Shown here in pieces: positions 1 through 7,446 of a stretch of 64,000 bases of DNA. The notes under the pieces were generated by a model. It had not been told where the DNA came from. It made no database searches and saw only the letters and a program-made list of their open reading frames with translations. Origin of the DNA: VRUE01 sp963712595 (GTDB lineage Bacteria; Actinomycetota; Thermoleophilia; Solirubrobacterales; 70-9); the NCBI GenBank assembly GCA_963712595.1, contig CAVQIM010000001.1, forward strand, positions 930,001-994,000, in the 5' to 3' direction. How positions within the stretch are numbered: position 1 is the stretch's first letter; each line of letters opens with the position of its first letter. Position numbers and translations under genes: made by a program.

Positions 1-527
1 TTGACGATCGAGCGCTTGTCTTCGTGCAGGTACTCGATCGGATCCTCGAGCGTGATGATGTGGTGCGACCGGGTACGGTTGATGTGATCGATCATCGCCG
101 CCAGCGTCGTGCTCTTCCCCGAGCCGGTGGTGCCGGTGACGAGGATGATTCCCCGCTGCTCCTCGGCCAGGTCGGTGACCACCTGGGGCAGCCCGAGTTC
201 CTCGACCGAGCGGATGTCGAAGGGAATCGCGCGGCAGACGATCGAGATCGAGCCGCGCTGTTTGAAGGTATTGACGCGGAAGCGCGAGAGACCGGGGATC
301 GAGTAGGAGAAGTCCGCCTCGCCCGCTTGCTCGAACTCGGTCAGCGAGCGAACCTCGGCGATGTCGTGGAAGGCCTTCTCGGTGTCCTCGCCGCTGAGCG
401 GCTCGTAGCCGTCGAGATAGACCAGCTCGCCGTGCTGGCGAATGACCGGCTTCGAGTTGACCTTGACGTGCAGGTCGGAACCCTCACGCTCGATCAGCGT
501 GCGCAGCGCTTTGTCGATCTCGAACAT
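1..527 (-). CDS. pilT: Type IV pilus retraction ATPase PilT (partial)
   Basis: The gene runs off the left edge, so only about the first 175 codons are visible. PilT is the hexameric cytoplasmic ATPase that powers pilus retraction. The N-terminus (MFEIDKALRTLIEREGSDLH) matches the PilT-type N-domain. A Walker A motif, GTTGSGKST, lies at residues 132-140 and is followed by the Asp-box region TLEDPIEYLHE. The ATG at 527 is the only usable start, because an in-frame TAA lies a few codons upstream. The ribosome site is weak. The gene sits downstream of rpoD on the same strand with a short gap, so cotranscription is possible. PilB, the extension ATPase, is less likely because it carries a much longer N-terminal region. 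Confidence 0.9.
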   Translation of the reverse strand, partial: MFEIDKALRTLIEREGSDLHVKVNSKPVIRQHGELVYLDGYEPLSGEDTEKAFHDIAEVRSLTEFEQAGEADFSYSIPGLSRFRVNTFKQRGSISIVCRAIPFDIRSVEELGLPQVVTDLAEEQRGIILVTGTTGSGKSTTLAAMIDHINRTRSHHIITLEDPIEYLHEDKRSIV

Positions 528-574
528 CCCGACCTGTATCGGCCGGGATGCCCATGCTCCTTAGCCCTGGAGGA

Positions 575-1681
575 TCAGGTGACCTCGCGCAGCTTCTGCG
601 CTTCCCCGAGCTGCTGGAGCTTCTTGAGCGACTGGTTCTCGATCTGGCGGATGCGCTCACGGGTGACGTTGAAGGTCCGTCCCACCTCGTCGAGCGTGCG
701 CGGGTGCTCGCCGCCGAGGCCGTAGCGCAGCTCCAGCACGCGGCGCTCGCGGTAGGAGAGGTTCTCCAGCGCCTCCTTCAGCGCCTCTTTGGTCAGCAGA
801 TCGGCAGCACGGTCGAAGGGGGACTCGGCCTTCTCGTCGGCGATGAACTGGCCGAACTCCGACTCCTCCTCGTCGCCAACCGGCTTCTCCAGCGAGACCG
901 GCGCCTGGGCGGAGCGCTTGATCGAGTCGACCTCCTCGGGATCGATCCCCGTCACCTCGGCGATCTCCTCCGGGGTCGGCTCGCGGCCCAGCTCGGTGAC
1001 CAGCTTGCGCTCGGCGCGGCCGATCTTGTTCAGCTTCTCGACCACGTGGACCGGGATGCGGATCGTGCGCGCCTTGTCGGCCAGCGCGCGGGCGATCGCC
1101 TGGCGGATCCACCAGGTCGCGTAGGTGGAGAACTTGAACCCCTTGCGGTAGTCGAACTTCTCCGCCGCGCGGACCAGGCCCAGCGTTCCCTCCTGGATCA
1201 GGTCGAGGAAGGGCAGGCCCTGGTTGCGGTAGTTCTTGGCGATCGAGACGACCAGGCGCAGGTTGGACTCGACCATTTTCTGCTTGGCGTCGAGGTCGCC
1301 GCGCTCGATCCGCTTGGCGAGTTCGACCTCCTCTGCAGCGGTCAGCAGGCGGACCTTGCCGATGTCCTTGAGGAACAGCTGTAGGCTGTCCGTGGTCATG
1401 TCCGGTTTCAGGTCGAGCGCCTGTTTCTGGCGGCGCCGGCCTTTTTTGCCGGTGTCCATCGGCAGCGCGTCCGCGGCCGCTTTCTGGGCCGGGTCCATGT
1501 CCTCGACCAGCTCGATGCCCGACTTCTCGAGGTGCCCGTAAAGGTCCTCGACGTCGGACTCGTCCAGATCTACCTCCGAGACGGCGGAGGCGATGTCGCC
1601 GAAGGTCAGCACACCAAGCTGCTGCCCTCTCGTTATGAGGCCTTTGACCTCCTCAAGCTCCTGAAGCTCTGCTACCAGCAT
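575..1681 (-). CDS. rpoD: RNA polymerase primary sigma factor (RpoD/SigA)
   Basis: 368 aa housekeeping sigma factor that directs RNA polymerase to -35/-10 promoters. A region 1.1-like N-terminus covers residues 1-60. Region 1.2 begins at SLQLFLKDIGKVRLLT, region 2 includes FLDLIQEGTLGLVRAAEKF and FSTYATWWIRQAIARA, and region 4 ends with the helix-turn-helix TLDEVGRTFNVTRERIRQIE. Having all four regions, including 1.1, marks it as the primary factor rather than an alternative one. It is transcribed alone or together with pilT downstream. Its leader carries a consensus-like promoter (1849-1877) and an intrinsic terminator (1758-1781), so its expression may be attenuated. Confidence 0.97.
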   Translation of the reverse strand: MLVAELQELEEVKGLITRGQQLGVLTFGDIASAVSEVDLDESDVEDLYGHLEKSGIELVEDMDPAQKAAADALPMDTGKKGRRRQKQALDLKPDMTTDSLQLFLKDIGKVRLLTAAEEVELAKRIERGDLDAKQKMVESNLRLVVSIAKNYRNQGLPFLDLIQEGTLGLVRAAEKFDYRKGFKFSTYATWWIRQAIARALADKARTIRIPVHVVEKLNKIGRAERKLVTELGREPTPEEIAEVTGIDPEEVDSIKRSAQAPVSLEKPVGDEEESEFGQFIADEKAESPFDRAADLLTKEALKEALENLSYRERRVLELRYGLGGEHPRTLDEVGRTFNVTRERIRQIENQSLKKLQQLGEAQKLREVT

Positions 1682-1757
1682 CCTGTATCTACTCTCGTTT
1701 CTGCGCTCGAAGTTTTAGCTCTGCCCATAGAAATGCGGCCGCGGGCGAAAAGTCGCG

Positions 1758-1781
1758 AAAAAAGGACCGGCGATCCGGTCC
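1758..1781 (-). terminator. Intrinsic terminator inside the rpoD leader
   Basis: On the minus strand a perfect 7-bp stem (GGACCGG, loop ATCG, CCGGTCC) is followed directly by six T residues (1763 to 1758). It stands 77 nt upstream of the rpoD start, and no minus-strand gene precedes it. It therefore ends a leader transcript of about 85 nt rather than an upstream gene. It is a good candidate for an attenuator or for the end of a small RNA. Confidence 0.8.
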
Positions 1782-1848
1782 GTGAGGCTAACTAGTCTGC
1801 GCCATGGCCCCTGAGTAGGCGCTTAGATCCTCTCAAACGTCTGTTCGC

Positions 1849-1877
1849 ATGATATTCGCTTCAGTTTCTGAAGTCAA
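1849..1877 (-). promoter_or_regulatory. rpoD promoter with palindrome in the spacer
   Basis: Reading the minus strand, TTGACT (1877-1872) and TATCAT (1854-1849) are separated by exactly 17 bp, close to the sigma-70 consensus. The spacer holds the perfect palindrome CTTCAG-TTT-CTGAAG (1859-1873), a plausible operator. Transcription would start near 1842 and meet the terminator at 1781-1758. The -35 end abuts the ATG of the divergent brkB-like gene, so its 5' region overlaps this promoter. Confidence 0.65.
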
Positions 1878-2800
1878 TGCCCGCAATGCGTCGATCCCAA
1901 CCATGGCTGCGTGCCTTCTGGCAGCGCGCCTATCGCGAGAACGTAACCGGGCTCTCGGCGATGGTCGCCTACAACCTGATGCTGGCTGTCTTCCCTTTCG
2001 CGCTGCTGGTCCTCTTCGTCTTCGGCCAGGTGCTGAAGATCGGCGGCGTCGAGACCAGCGTCGTCAACGACCTGCAGCGCCTCTTCCCCAGCGTCGAGCA
2101 GCACACGCTGACCGACGTTCTCGACCGGATCCAGGAAAACTCGGCGACGATCGGGATCGCCGCCTTCCTCGGCTCGCTCTGGATCGGGGCGTCCTTCTGG
2201 GGCGCGATGGACACCGCCTTTTGCCGCATCTACCACGTCGAGTGCCGCGGCTGGGTCGAGCAGAAGCGCTTCTCCTTCGCGATGCTGGCGGTGGTCGTCC
2301 TCTTCATCGCCGCCAGCATCCTGGTGCCGACGATGGAGAGCACGCTCGTCTCCAGCACCGACCGGCTCCCCTTTGGCCTCTCCGACATCAAGGCGATCGA
2401 CACCGCGCTGCTGCTCAGCGCCGCGATCCTGATCACCTTCCTGATCTGCTGCGTGATCTTCTGGGCGGTGCCCAAGGGGCATATGCCTTGGCGAGCCGTC
2501 TGGCCTGGAGCGGCCTTCGTCACCTTCGGCGCCACCGTCGCCAACTGGCTCTTCCCCGCCTACCTCTCCAACGTCTCCAGCCTCTCGCGCTTCGGCTCGA
2601 CCCTGGGCTTCATCCTGATCGCCCTGCTCTGGTTCTACCTGCTCAGCCTGGCGCTGATGGCGGGCGCCGTGATCAACTCACTGCGCCACGAGCTGCACGA
2701 CACCGGCGAGCTGCCCTACGCAGCGGCGGGCTCCAGCTCGACCGAGCGGAGCGGCGACTGCGGCTGCGGAGCGGCCGACACGGCGTCCAAGTCGAAGTAG
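1877..2800 (+). CDS. YihY/BrkB family membrane protein
   Basis: 307 aa integral membrane protein of the YihY/virulence factor BrkB family. The N-terminal signature ENVTGLSAMVAYNLMLAVFP and about six hydrophobic segments are typical; the last contains LGFILIALLWFYLLSLALMA. The biochemical role of the family is unsettled; it is not RNase BN despite old annotation. The start could be the ATG at 1877 or the one at 1886. The last 85 nt overlap the 3' end of the convergent TetR gene, and the polar C-terminal tail is the only part encoded there. Confidence 0.88.
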   Translation: MPAMRRSQPWLRAFWQRAYRENVTGLSAMVAYNLMLAVFPFALLVLFVFGQVLKIGGVETSVVNDLQRLFPSVEQHTLTDVLDRIQENSATIGIAAFLGSLWIGASFWGAMDTAFCRIYHVECRGWVEQKRFSFAMLAVVVLFIAASILVPTMESTLVSSTDRLPFGLSDIKAIDTALLLSAAILITFLICCVIFWAVPKGHMPWRAVWPGAAFVTFGATVANWLFPAYLSNVSSLSRFGSTLGFILIALLWFYLLSLALMAGAVINSLRHELHDTGELPYAAAGSSSTERSGDCGCGAADTASKSK

Positions 2801-3441
2801 GAGAGCACGTAGGCGACCAGGGCTGGGGCGAGCTCGGCGATGCGCTCCTCTTCCTGGGCCAGCGCCAACACCGCCACCCGCGAGACCACCCCACCGGCGA
2901 TCGCGGGCTCGATCGTCGCGGCCAGGGGCTCGATCGCGGAACCGACGACCGCGAGGCGGAGCATGCGGCCATAGCGCTCGAGCCATTCGTAATGTCGAGC
3001 CGAGATCTCGCCTCCGGCGGCGGGAGCCTCGATCGCGATCAGGCGGGCGAGATTGGGCTCGGAGGCGAGCAGCTCGAGGCCCGCGGTCAGCGAATGCTCC
3101 ACCCGTGTCGCCGGGCCGCCCTGCGTGTAGCAGTGGAAGGTGAGCACCCCCAGCAAGCGTTCCTGGGCCTGCTCGTAGGCAACGGCGAGGCAGTCTCTCT
3201 TGTCGGCGAACTGCTCATAGAAGGAGCCGTGGGAGACGGCGGCACGTTTGACGATCTGGGCGACGGTGACGCTCTCGAAGCCGTGCTCGGCAAGTGCCAG
3301 CGGAAACGCCTCAATCAGACGCCGACGCTGGTCCGCGGCGACCACCTCGGGTGCGATCGCATACGGCCCGCGTGGCAGCACCGGCGCCCCGGCGGCCGTG
3401 GACGGGGTATTCCCAGCGAGGTTGTCGCTCGTCTGGAGCAC
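2716..3441 (-). CDS. TetR family regulator (A)
   Basis: About 241 aa. The TetR_N helix-turn-helix lies near residues 36-85 (IEAFPLALAEHGFESVTVAQ, then VSHGSFYEQFADKRDC). The C-terminal ligand-binding half is hydrophobic and helical, with no recognised ligand. I chose the GTG at 3441. The open frame continues further upstream, but it would then read through the operator-like palindrome and lacks TetR similarity. The gene diverges from TetR B, with the palindrome 3453-3471 between them, which suggests autoregulation or cross-regulation. Its 3' end overlaps the brkB-like gene convergently. Its target is unknown. Confidence 0.85.
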   Translation of the reverse strand: MLQTSDNLAGNTPSTAAGAPVLPRGPYAIAPEVVAADQRRRLIEAFPLALAEHGFESVTVAQIVKRAAVSHGSFYEQFADKRDCLAVAYEQAQERLLGVLTFHCYTQGGPATRVEHSLTAGLELLASEPNLARLIAIEAPAAGGEISARHYEWLERYGRMLRLAVVGSAIEPLAATIEPAIAGGVVSRVAVLALAQEEERIAELAPALVAYVLSYFDLDAVSAAPQPQSPLRSVELEPAAA

Positions 3442-3452
3442 CAAAGTGCGAA

Positions 3453-3471
3453 CGTTATGGTACCTATAACG
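3453..3471. promoter_or_regulatory. Operator-like palindrome between divergent TetR genes
   Basis: Perfect arms CGTTAT (3453-3458) and ATAACG (3466-3471) flank a 7-nt centre, GGTACCT. A related AT-rich partial copy ending in GGGTACC follows at 3476-3485. It lies 12 nt upstream of the TetR A start and 42 nt upstream of the TetR B start, a usual position for a TetR operator. Confidence 0.6.
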
Positions 3472-3512
3472 AACATTAGGGTACCAAGGGATGCTCTGAA
3501 ACAATAGAGGGG

Positions 3513-4163
3513 ATGCGACACGAGTTCGGTTCCCAGGGGGAGCCCGGTGTCCTTGCTCCATCGGTCCCCATGGACATTGGTGCTCGCTCGCAAAAGCAAC
3601 GAATCCTTGGTTCGGTAGCAGAGAACTGCGCCGAAAAGACTTTCGCTGCAACGACGATCGGCGACATCGTCAAAGGCGCGGGCATCTCGCGCGGGACCTT
3701 CTACAAACACTTCGAGAACAAGCGCGAGTGCTTTGACGCCGCGGTCGAGGTCTTCCTCGCCGAGCTGGGGGAGGCGACCGTCGAGGCCTACTCCACCGCC
3801 GACTCGAAGACCGAGGCAGTGCGGGACGCGATCACCGTCCTCCTGGAGCGAATGGCCGCCAAACCCGAGTACGCCCACATGCTGCTGGTCGAGGCCCCAG
3901 CCGTGGATCCGATGATCGTGCAGCGCTACCGCCGCACGGCGATCGACGCGCTGCAGAAGGACTGGCAACCGCGGAAAGGCACGCAGACCGGCGGCGCCGA
4001 TCCCGAGATAGCGTTCGGCCGGGCGAAGGTGCTGATCGCCCACCACCTCGCGGGCCGTGAGATCGAGCAGCTTCCGGAGCTGCTCCCCGAGCTGGTCTAC
4101 ATCGCGCTGCTGCCCTACGTGGGACATAACAGGGCGCTGAAACAGGCGGAGCTGGACCGGTGA
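3513..4163 (+). CDS. TetR family regulator (B)
   Basis: 216 aa. The DNA-binding domain is near residues 25-75 (KTFAATTIGDIVKGAGISRG, then TFYKHFENKRECF). The C-terminal domain is divergent and its ligand cannot be predicted. The ATG at 3513 is used; a second in-frame ATG (MDIGARSQ) 19 codons later is also possible. Its stop overlaps the GTG of TetR C by 4 nt (GTGA), so the two are translationally coupled. No efflux pump or enzyme is adjacent, which is unusual for TetR proteins. Confidence 0.87.
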   Translation: MRHEFGSQGEPGVLAPSVPMDIGARSQKQRILGSVAENCAEKTFAATTIGDIVKGAGISRGTFYKHFENKRECFDAAVEVFLAELGEATVEAYSTADSKTEAVRDAITVLLERMAAKPEYAHMLLVEAPAVDPMIVQRYRRTAIDALQKDWQPRKGTQTGGADPEIAFGRAKVLIAHHLAGREIEQLPELLPELVYIALLPYVGHNRALKQAELDR

Positions 4164-4882
4164 GCACGTCGCCCGACGCCGACCAAGCCACGGCGCAGTC
4201 GCCGGCGGAGCCGCCTGACCTCCACCTCTGGAAGCTGCCCCGCGGTCGCCACGGCCTGCCGCCTGAGCTCGTGGCCCAATCGCAGCGGGAACGGTTGCTG
4301 GCGGCGGTCGTGCGGGTAACCGCCGCCAACGGCTATCAGTCCACCTCCGTCGCCGACATCCTCAAGGAGGCGGGCGTCGGCAGGGAGAGCTTCTACCGTC
4401 ATTTCAGGGACAAGGAAGACTGCTTCCTCGTCGCCTACGACGCCCTGGTCGGCAATCTCGATGCGAAGGTCACCGATGCCTACGAGCAGCCGGGGACCTG
4501 GCCTGAGCGGGTACGCAGGGGGCTGGCGGTGACACTCGACTGGTTTGCCTCCAACCCCGAGGTCGCGCGCGTGATGCTGATCGAGATGGGAACGGTCGGT
4601 CCGGTGGCGGGCGAGCGCTTCCGCGAGACCTTCCGTCGCTTCACGGCCCTGCTCGACGACGGCCGCGAAGAGGTCGAGAACGCGCCCGGCCTCCCCAACC
4701 TCGCGAGCATCGCCGGCGGCGCCGTCTTCGCCCGCGTCTACGAAGAAGTGGCGTTCGGCAACACGATCGACCTCTCCAAGCTCCTGCCCCAGCTCACCTA
4801 CGAGCTGCTGCTGCCGTACATCGGCGAAAGCGCCGCGCGAAAGGAGCAGCGAAAGGCAGAAGAAACGCTCGACGCGCGCTGA
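4160..4882 (+). CDS. TetR family regulator (C)
   Basis: 240 aa, starting at a GTG that overlaps the stop of TetR B. The helix-turn-helix is preceded by a roughly 40-residue polar N-terminal extension (NGYQSTSVADILKEAGVGRE, then SFYRHFRDKEDCF). It is recognisably paralogous to TetR A and B over the whole length: all three share a [ST]FY-x2-F-x2-K-x2-C pattern at the end of the DNA-binding domain and an IE-containing helix in the ligand domain. It may form heterodimers or a cascade with B. Confidence 0.87.
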   Translation: MSTSPDADQATAQSPAEPPDLHLWKLPRGRHGLPPELVAQSQRERLLAAVVRVTAANGYQSTSVADILKEAGVGRESFYRHFRDKEDCFLVAYDALVGNLDAKVTDAYEQPGTWPERVRRGLAVTLDWFASNPEVARVMLIEMGTVGPVAGERFRETFRRFTALLDDGREEVENAPGLPNLASIAGGAVFARVYEEVAFGNTIDLSKLLPQLTYELLLPYIGESAARKEQRKAEETLDAR

Positions 4883-5121
4883 GACGACGTGCAGGTCGCG
4901 CCGGGGCCGGGAGAGAGGATCAACCCAGACCCGGCGCGCCTTTCTTGCCCTTACCGTAACTACCACGAGAGGCCCCGAAACTCGGACACCCCCGCTCATT
5001 AGGGCCGACAGGGCATATTCGACTGCGAGCCCGCGATCAAACAAAGGGGTATGGCGTCAAGCGCGGATACCGCTTGTCAAACGATTCGGCTGCAAACCCC
5101 GGAATTACAGCTTTGTGAACG
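4883..5121. other. Intergenic stretch without a gene
   Basis: Between the end of TetR C and the hairpin at 5122. No frame here shows coding character. Base composition is more AT-rich than the surrounding genes around 5030-5120. No promoter can be assigned with confidence. Confidence 0.5.
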
Positions 5122-5149
5122 CACGGATTCGTGCTCTCACAAATCCGTG
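5122..5149. terminator. Hairpin between convergent genes
   Basis: CACGGATT (5122-5129) and AATCCGTG (5142-5149) form a perfect 8-bp stem with a 12-nt loop. It lies 10 nt from the stop of the minus-strand winged-helix gene and downstream of the TetR B/C operon. A termination role is inferred; there is no T-run. Confidence 0.4.
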
Positions 5150-5158
5150 TGAAACCAA

Positions 5159-6085
5159 CTAGGAGTGGGCCGGAAGGGCTGGGAAGAGCGAGCAGTGCAG
5201 CCGCTCGAGGACCATCCGGGAGAGCGCGTCCGGATCGTCCCCGTCACGCGACTGGGATGGGCCCTCGATCATCGCGTCGAGCCAGCCGGCGGGGGAACCG
5301 GCCCATCCGAGCGGACTCGCCTCGAGCGTAGACACGCAGGAGATGACGGTCCCGTTCTCGACCGAGACCCGGACACCCGCAGAGCCCTGATCGGCGATGT
5401 CGACCGCGACCTGACCGGCGCCGCTGACACCGCCGAGCGAGCCGACGAGCGGCACCGTGAGCAGGAGCAGGGTCTCGACGTCGATGCGCGTGACCGGCGC
5501 CGTCTCGACGGCAAGGTGCAAGCGCTCGCAGCGAATCGCAGCAAGCAGGGGAGCAGCCCCTTCTCGCAGCCACTCGGTGACGGCATAGGCGGTGCCGCTG
5601 TCGTCGGGCGAGACCGCCGCTACCTGGCCCGCCGAGCGCATGGCGAAGAGGCGCCGCTCCAGCGCCGACCGGCTGAACGAGGCGATCAGGTCATCGAGCT
5701 CGGATGGTGAAAGGGGACGAGCTGCGAGCGCCCGCAGCATCGTCGAGCCCCAGCCGCTGACCAACGCCCTGATCGCTTCTTTCGCCGCGGCGCTCTCGAG
5801 CAGAAGCACCCCGCCGGGCGAGGCGCTCAACCAGGCATCTAGGGCCTCGGCGACGAAGAGCAGCTCGCGGCCGAGGGGAGTCAGCTCGTTGTCGAGCAGG
5901 TCGTATCCGCTGTCCAGCCTGCGCCTCTCCAAGGCCCCGAGCCCGATCAGGTTGCCGATGCTGCCGCGCAGCGCCTTCGGCGTCGCTCCACCGGCCTGCG
6001 CGCTGAGGTCGGCAAAGCCGATCGGCCCTCCGGCAACCGCTCGCAGAATCGTGCCGTGAAGCGCCGTCGAGAAGAGGGTGAGCAC
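5159..6085 (-). CDS. Tandem winged-helix regulator (paralog A)
   Basis: 308 aa from a GTG start. Two successive HxlR-like winged-helix units can be seen: residues 1-85 (LTLFSTALHGTILRAVAGGP to LTPLGRELLFVAEALDAWL) and about 105-180 (STMLRALAARPLSPSELDDL to YAVTEWLREGAAPL). A C-terminal alpha/beta domain of about 100 residues follows, ending in WLDAMIEGPSQ. It is a clear paralog of the protein at 8379-9407. The upstream frame stays open and resembles the paralog's N-terminus but contains no ordinary start, so the N-terminus is uncertain. Presumed transcription factor; effector unknown. Confidence 0.72.
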   Translation of the reverse strand: MLTLFSTALHGTILRAVAGGPIGFADLSAQAGGATPKALRGSIGNLIGLGALERRRLDSGYDLLDNELTPLGRELLFVAEALDAWLSASPGGVLLLESAAAKEAIRALVSGWGSTMLRALAARPLSPSELDDLIASFSRSALERRLFAMRSAGQVAAVSPDDSGTAYAVTEWLREGAAPLLAAIRCERLHLAVETAPVTRIDVETLLLLTVPLVGSLGGVSGAGQVAVDIADQGSAGVRVSVENGTVISCVSTLEASPLGWAGSPAGWLDAMIEGPSQSRDGDDPDALSRMVLERLHCSLFPALPAHS

Positions 6086-6352
6086 GCGTCCCCCAGCCCG
6101 GAACTGGAGGGTGCGGGCACCGTCGGCGGAGTCGGGAGCTCCACTCGCGCCCTGCGAGGTCGGGGGCTGTCTTGGGATCGGGATAGACCAACCGCTCAGT
6201 CGAGGTATTTGATCGTTCTATCTTAGAATGAGTTTGTATTTTCCACGAACAGTGCTATTCCCGACCGCGATTGCCGGAGGGCGCCGGGACAGGCCAGGGT
6301 GCGGCACTTCGGTTGAGGCGAGGAGCAGCTCTCCCGAGTCGACTGCGGTGCG
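6086..6352. promoter_or_regulatory. Promoter region of winged-helix paralog A
   Basis: This stretch is AT-rich compared with its surroundings. It contains the perfect palindrome TTCTA-TCT-TAGAA at 6216-6228, within GATCGTTCTATCTTAGAAT. The half-site ATCGTTCT also occurs, in the opposite orientation, upstream of paralog B (9439-9446). The 3' side also receives the end of glpX. Confidence 0.45.
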
Positions 6353-7351
6353 TCAGCCGTAGCGCTCGCCGATGATCGCCCGCAGCTTCGAGCGATCGTG
6401 GCGAGCGTGGACGCGCCGGACCGTGCCGGAGCGGGAACGCATGACCAGCGATTCGGTGGTGGCGCCCGGGCCGCGATAACGGACCCCCTGCAGCACGTCG
6501 CCGTCGGTGACGCCAGTAGCGGAGAAGAAGACGTCCTCTCCCGAGCAGAGGTCGTCGGCGGTGAGGATTCGCCCCAGGTCGTAACCGGCATCGATCGCCG
6601 CCTGGCGCTCTCCGTCGTCACGCGGCCAGAGCCGGCCGAGCAACTGGCCGCCCATCGACTTCAGGGCCGCGGCCGAGAGCACGCCCTCGGGCGTCCCGCC
6701 GATCCCCCAGAGCAGGTCGACCGGAGAGCGATCGCTGACCGCAAGCAGGGCGGCGGAGACGTCGCCATCGGTGATCAGGCGAATGCGGCCGCCGGCCTCA
6801 CGCACTTCGCGCATCGCCTCCTCGTGGCGGGGGCGGTCCAGCATCACCACGGTGACGTCGCCGACGCTGCCGCCCTTGCGCTCGGCGATCAGCTTCAGCG
6901 TCTCGGGCAGGGGGCGGTCTAGATCGAGTAGATCTGCGATCTCCTCGCCGCCGGCCATCTTCTCCATGTAGACGCAGGGTCCGGGATCGAACATCGAGCC
7001 GCGCTCGGCAAGCGCGATCACGGCGAGGGCGCTGGGCATGCCCAGGGCGCAGAGCCGGGTCCCCTCCAGCGGATCGACCGCGATGTCGACGACCGGCGGG
7101 CTGCCGTCGCCGATCTGCTCGCCGTTGTAGAGCATCGGTGCCTCGTCCTTCTCGCCCTCGCCGATGACGACCACGCCGTCCATCGAGATCGAGTCGAGGA
7201 CGAAGCGCATCGCGTCGACCGCCGCCTGATCGGCGGCGATCTTGTCGCCGCGGCCGACCCAGCGGGCAGCCGACAGCGCCGCCGCCTCGGTGACGCGGAC
7301 CAGCTCCAGCGCCAGGTTGCGATCTGGCTTGGTCGGCGACGTCCCCTCCAT
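6353..7351 (-). CDS. glpX: Fructose-1,6-bisphosphatase class II (GlpX)
   Basis: 332 aa. It hydrolyses fructose 1,6-bisphosphate to fructose 6-phosphate in gluconeogenesis. The metal and substrate motif VDPLEGTRLCALG, an early EGEKDEAPML segment and the DLLWGIGGTPEGV segment are characteristic of GlpX enzymes. I chose the ATG at 7351 (MEGTSPTKPDRN), where family similarity begins. An ATG further upstream (7405) would put one arm of the palindromic repeat 7376-7420 into the protein. It is the only FBPase visible here. It diverges from the LLM oxidoreductase at 7447. Confidence 0.93.
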   Translation of the reverse strand: MEGTSPTKPDRNLALELVRVTEAAALSAARWVGRGDKIAADQAAVDAMRFVLDSISMDGVVVIGEGEKDEAPMLYNGEQIGDGSPPVVDIAVDPLEGTRLCALGMPSALAVIALAERGSMFDPGPCVYMEKMAGGEEIADLLDLDRPLPETLKLIAERKGGSVGDVTVVMLDRPRHEEAMREVREAGGRIRLITDGDVSAALLAVSDRSPVDLLWGIGGTPEGVLSAAALKSMGGQLLGRLWPRDDGERQAAIDAGYDLGRILTADDLCSGEDVFFSATGVTDGDVLQGVRYRGPGATTESLVMRSRSGTVRRVHARHDRSKLRAIIGERYG

Positions 7352-7375
7352 CGTCGGGGAGCCTATTCGAATCGC

Positions 7376-7420
7376 TCCGGTGCGCTTTATGTGGTCATAG
7401 ACCACATAAAGCGCACCGGA
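7376..7420. repeat. Perfect 21-bp-arm palindrome, copy 1
   Basis: Arms 7376-7396 and 7400-7420 are perfect reverse complements with a 3-nt loop (ATA). The same arm sequence, with a different 5-nt loop, recurs at 37530-37576. Here it sits in the divergent region between glpX and the LLM gene. A terminator role is therefore unlikely for this copy unless it ends transcripts in an unexpected direction. Confidence 0.9.
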
Positions 7421-7446
7421 AACGCTTGCGGGGATAGGGTGCTTGC

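Noticed and set aside
1849..3507. Long plus-strand frame of 552 codons across the BrkB and TetR A genes
   Set aside because: Arg/Pro-rich translation without recognisable domains. It overlaps two well-supported genes in other frames and is a high-GC artefact.
7352..7405. Extended N-terminus MVYDHIKRTG for GlpX
   Set aside because: These residues come from the palindromic repeat, which gives the same peptide at 37546. GlpX similarity begins at 7351.
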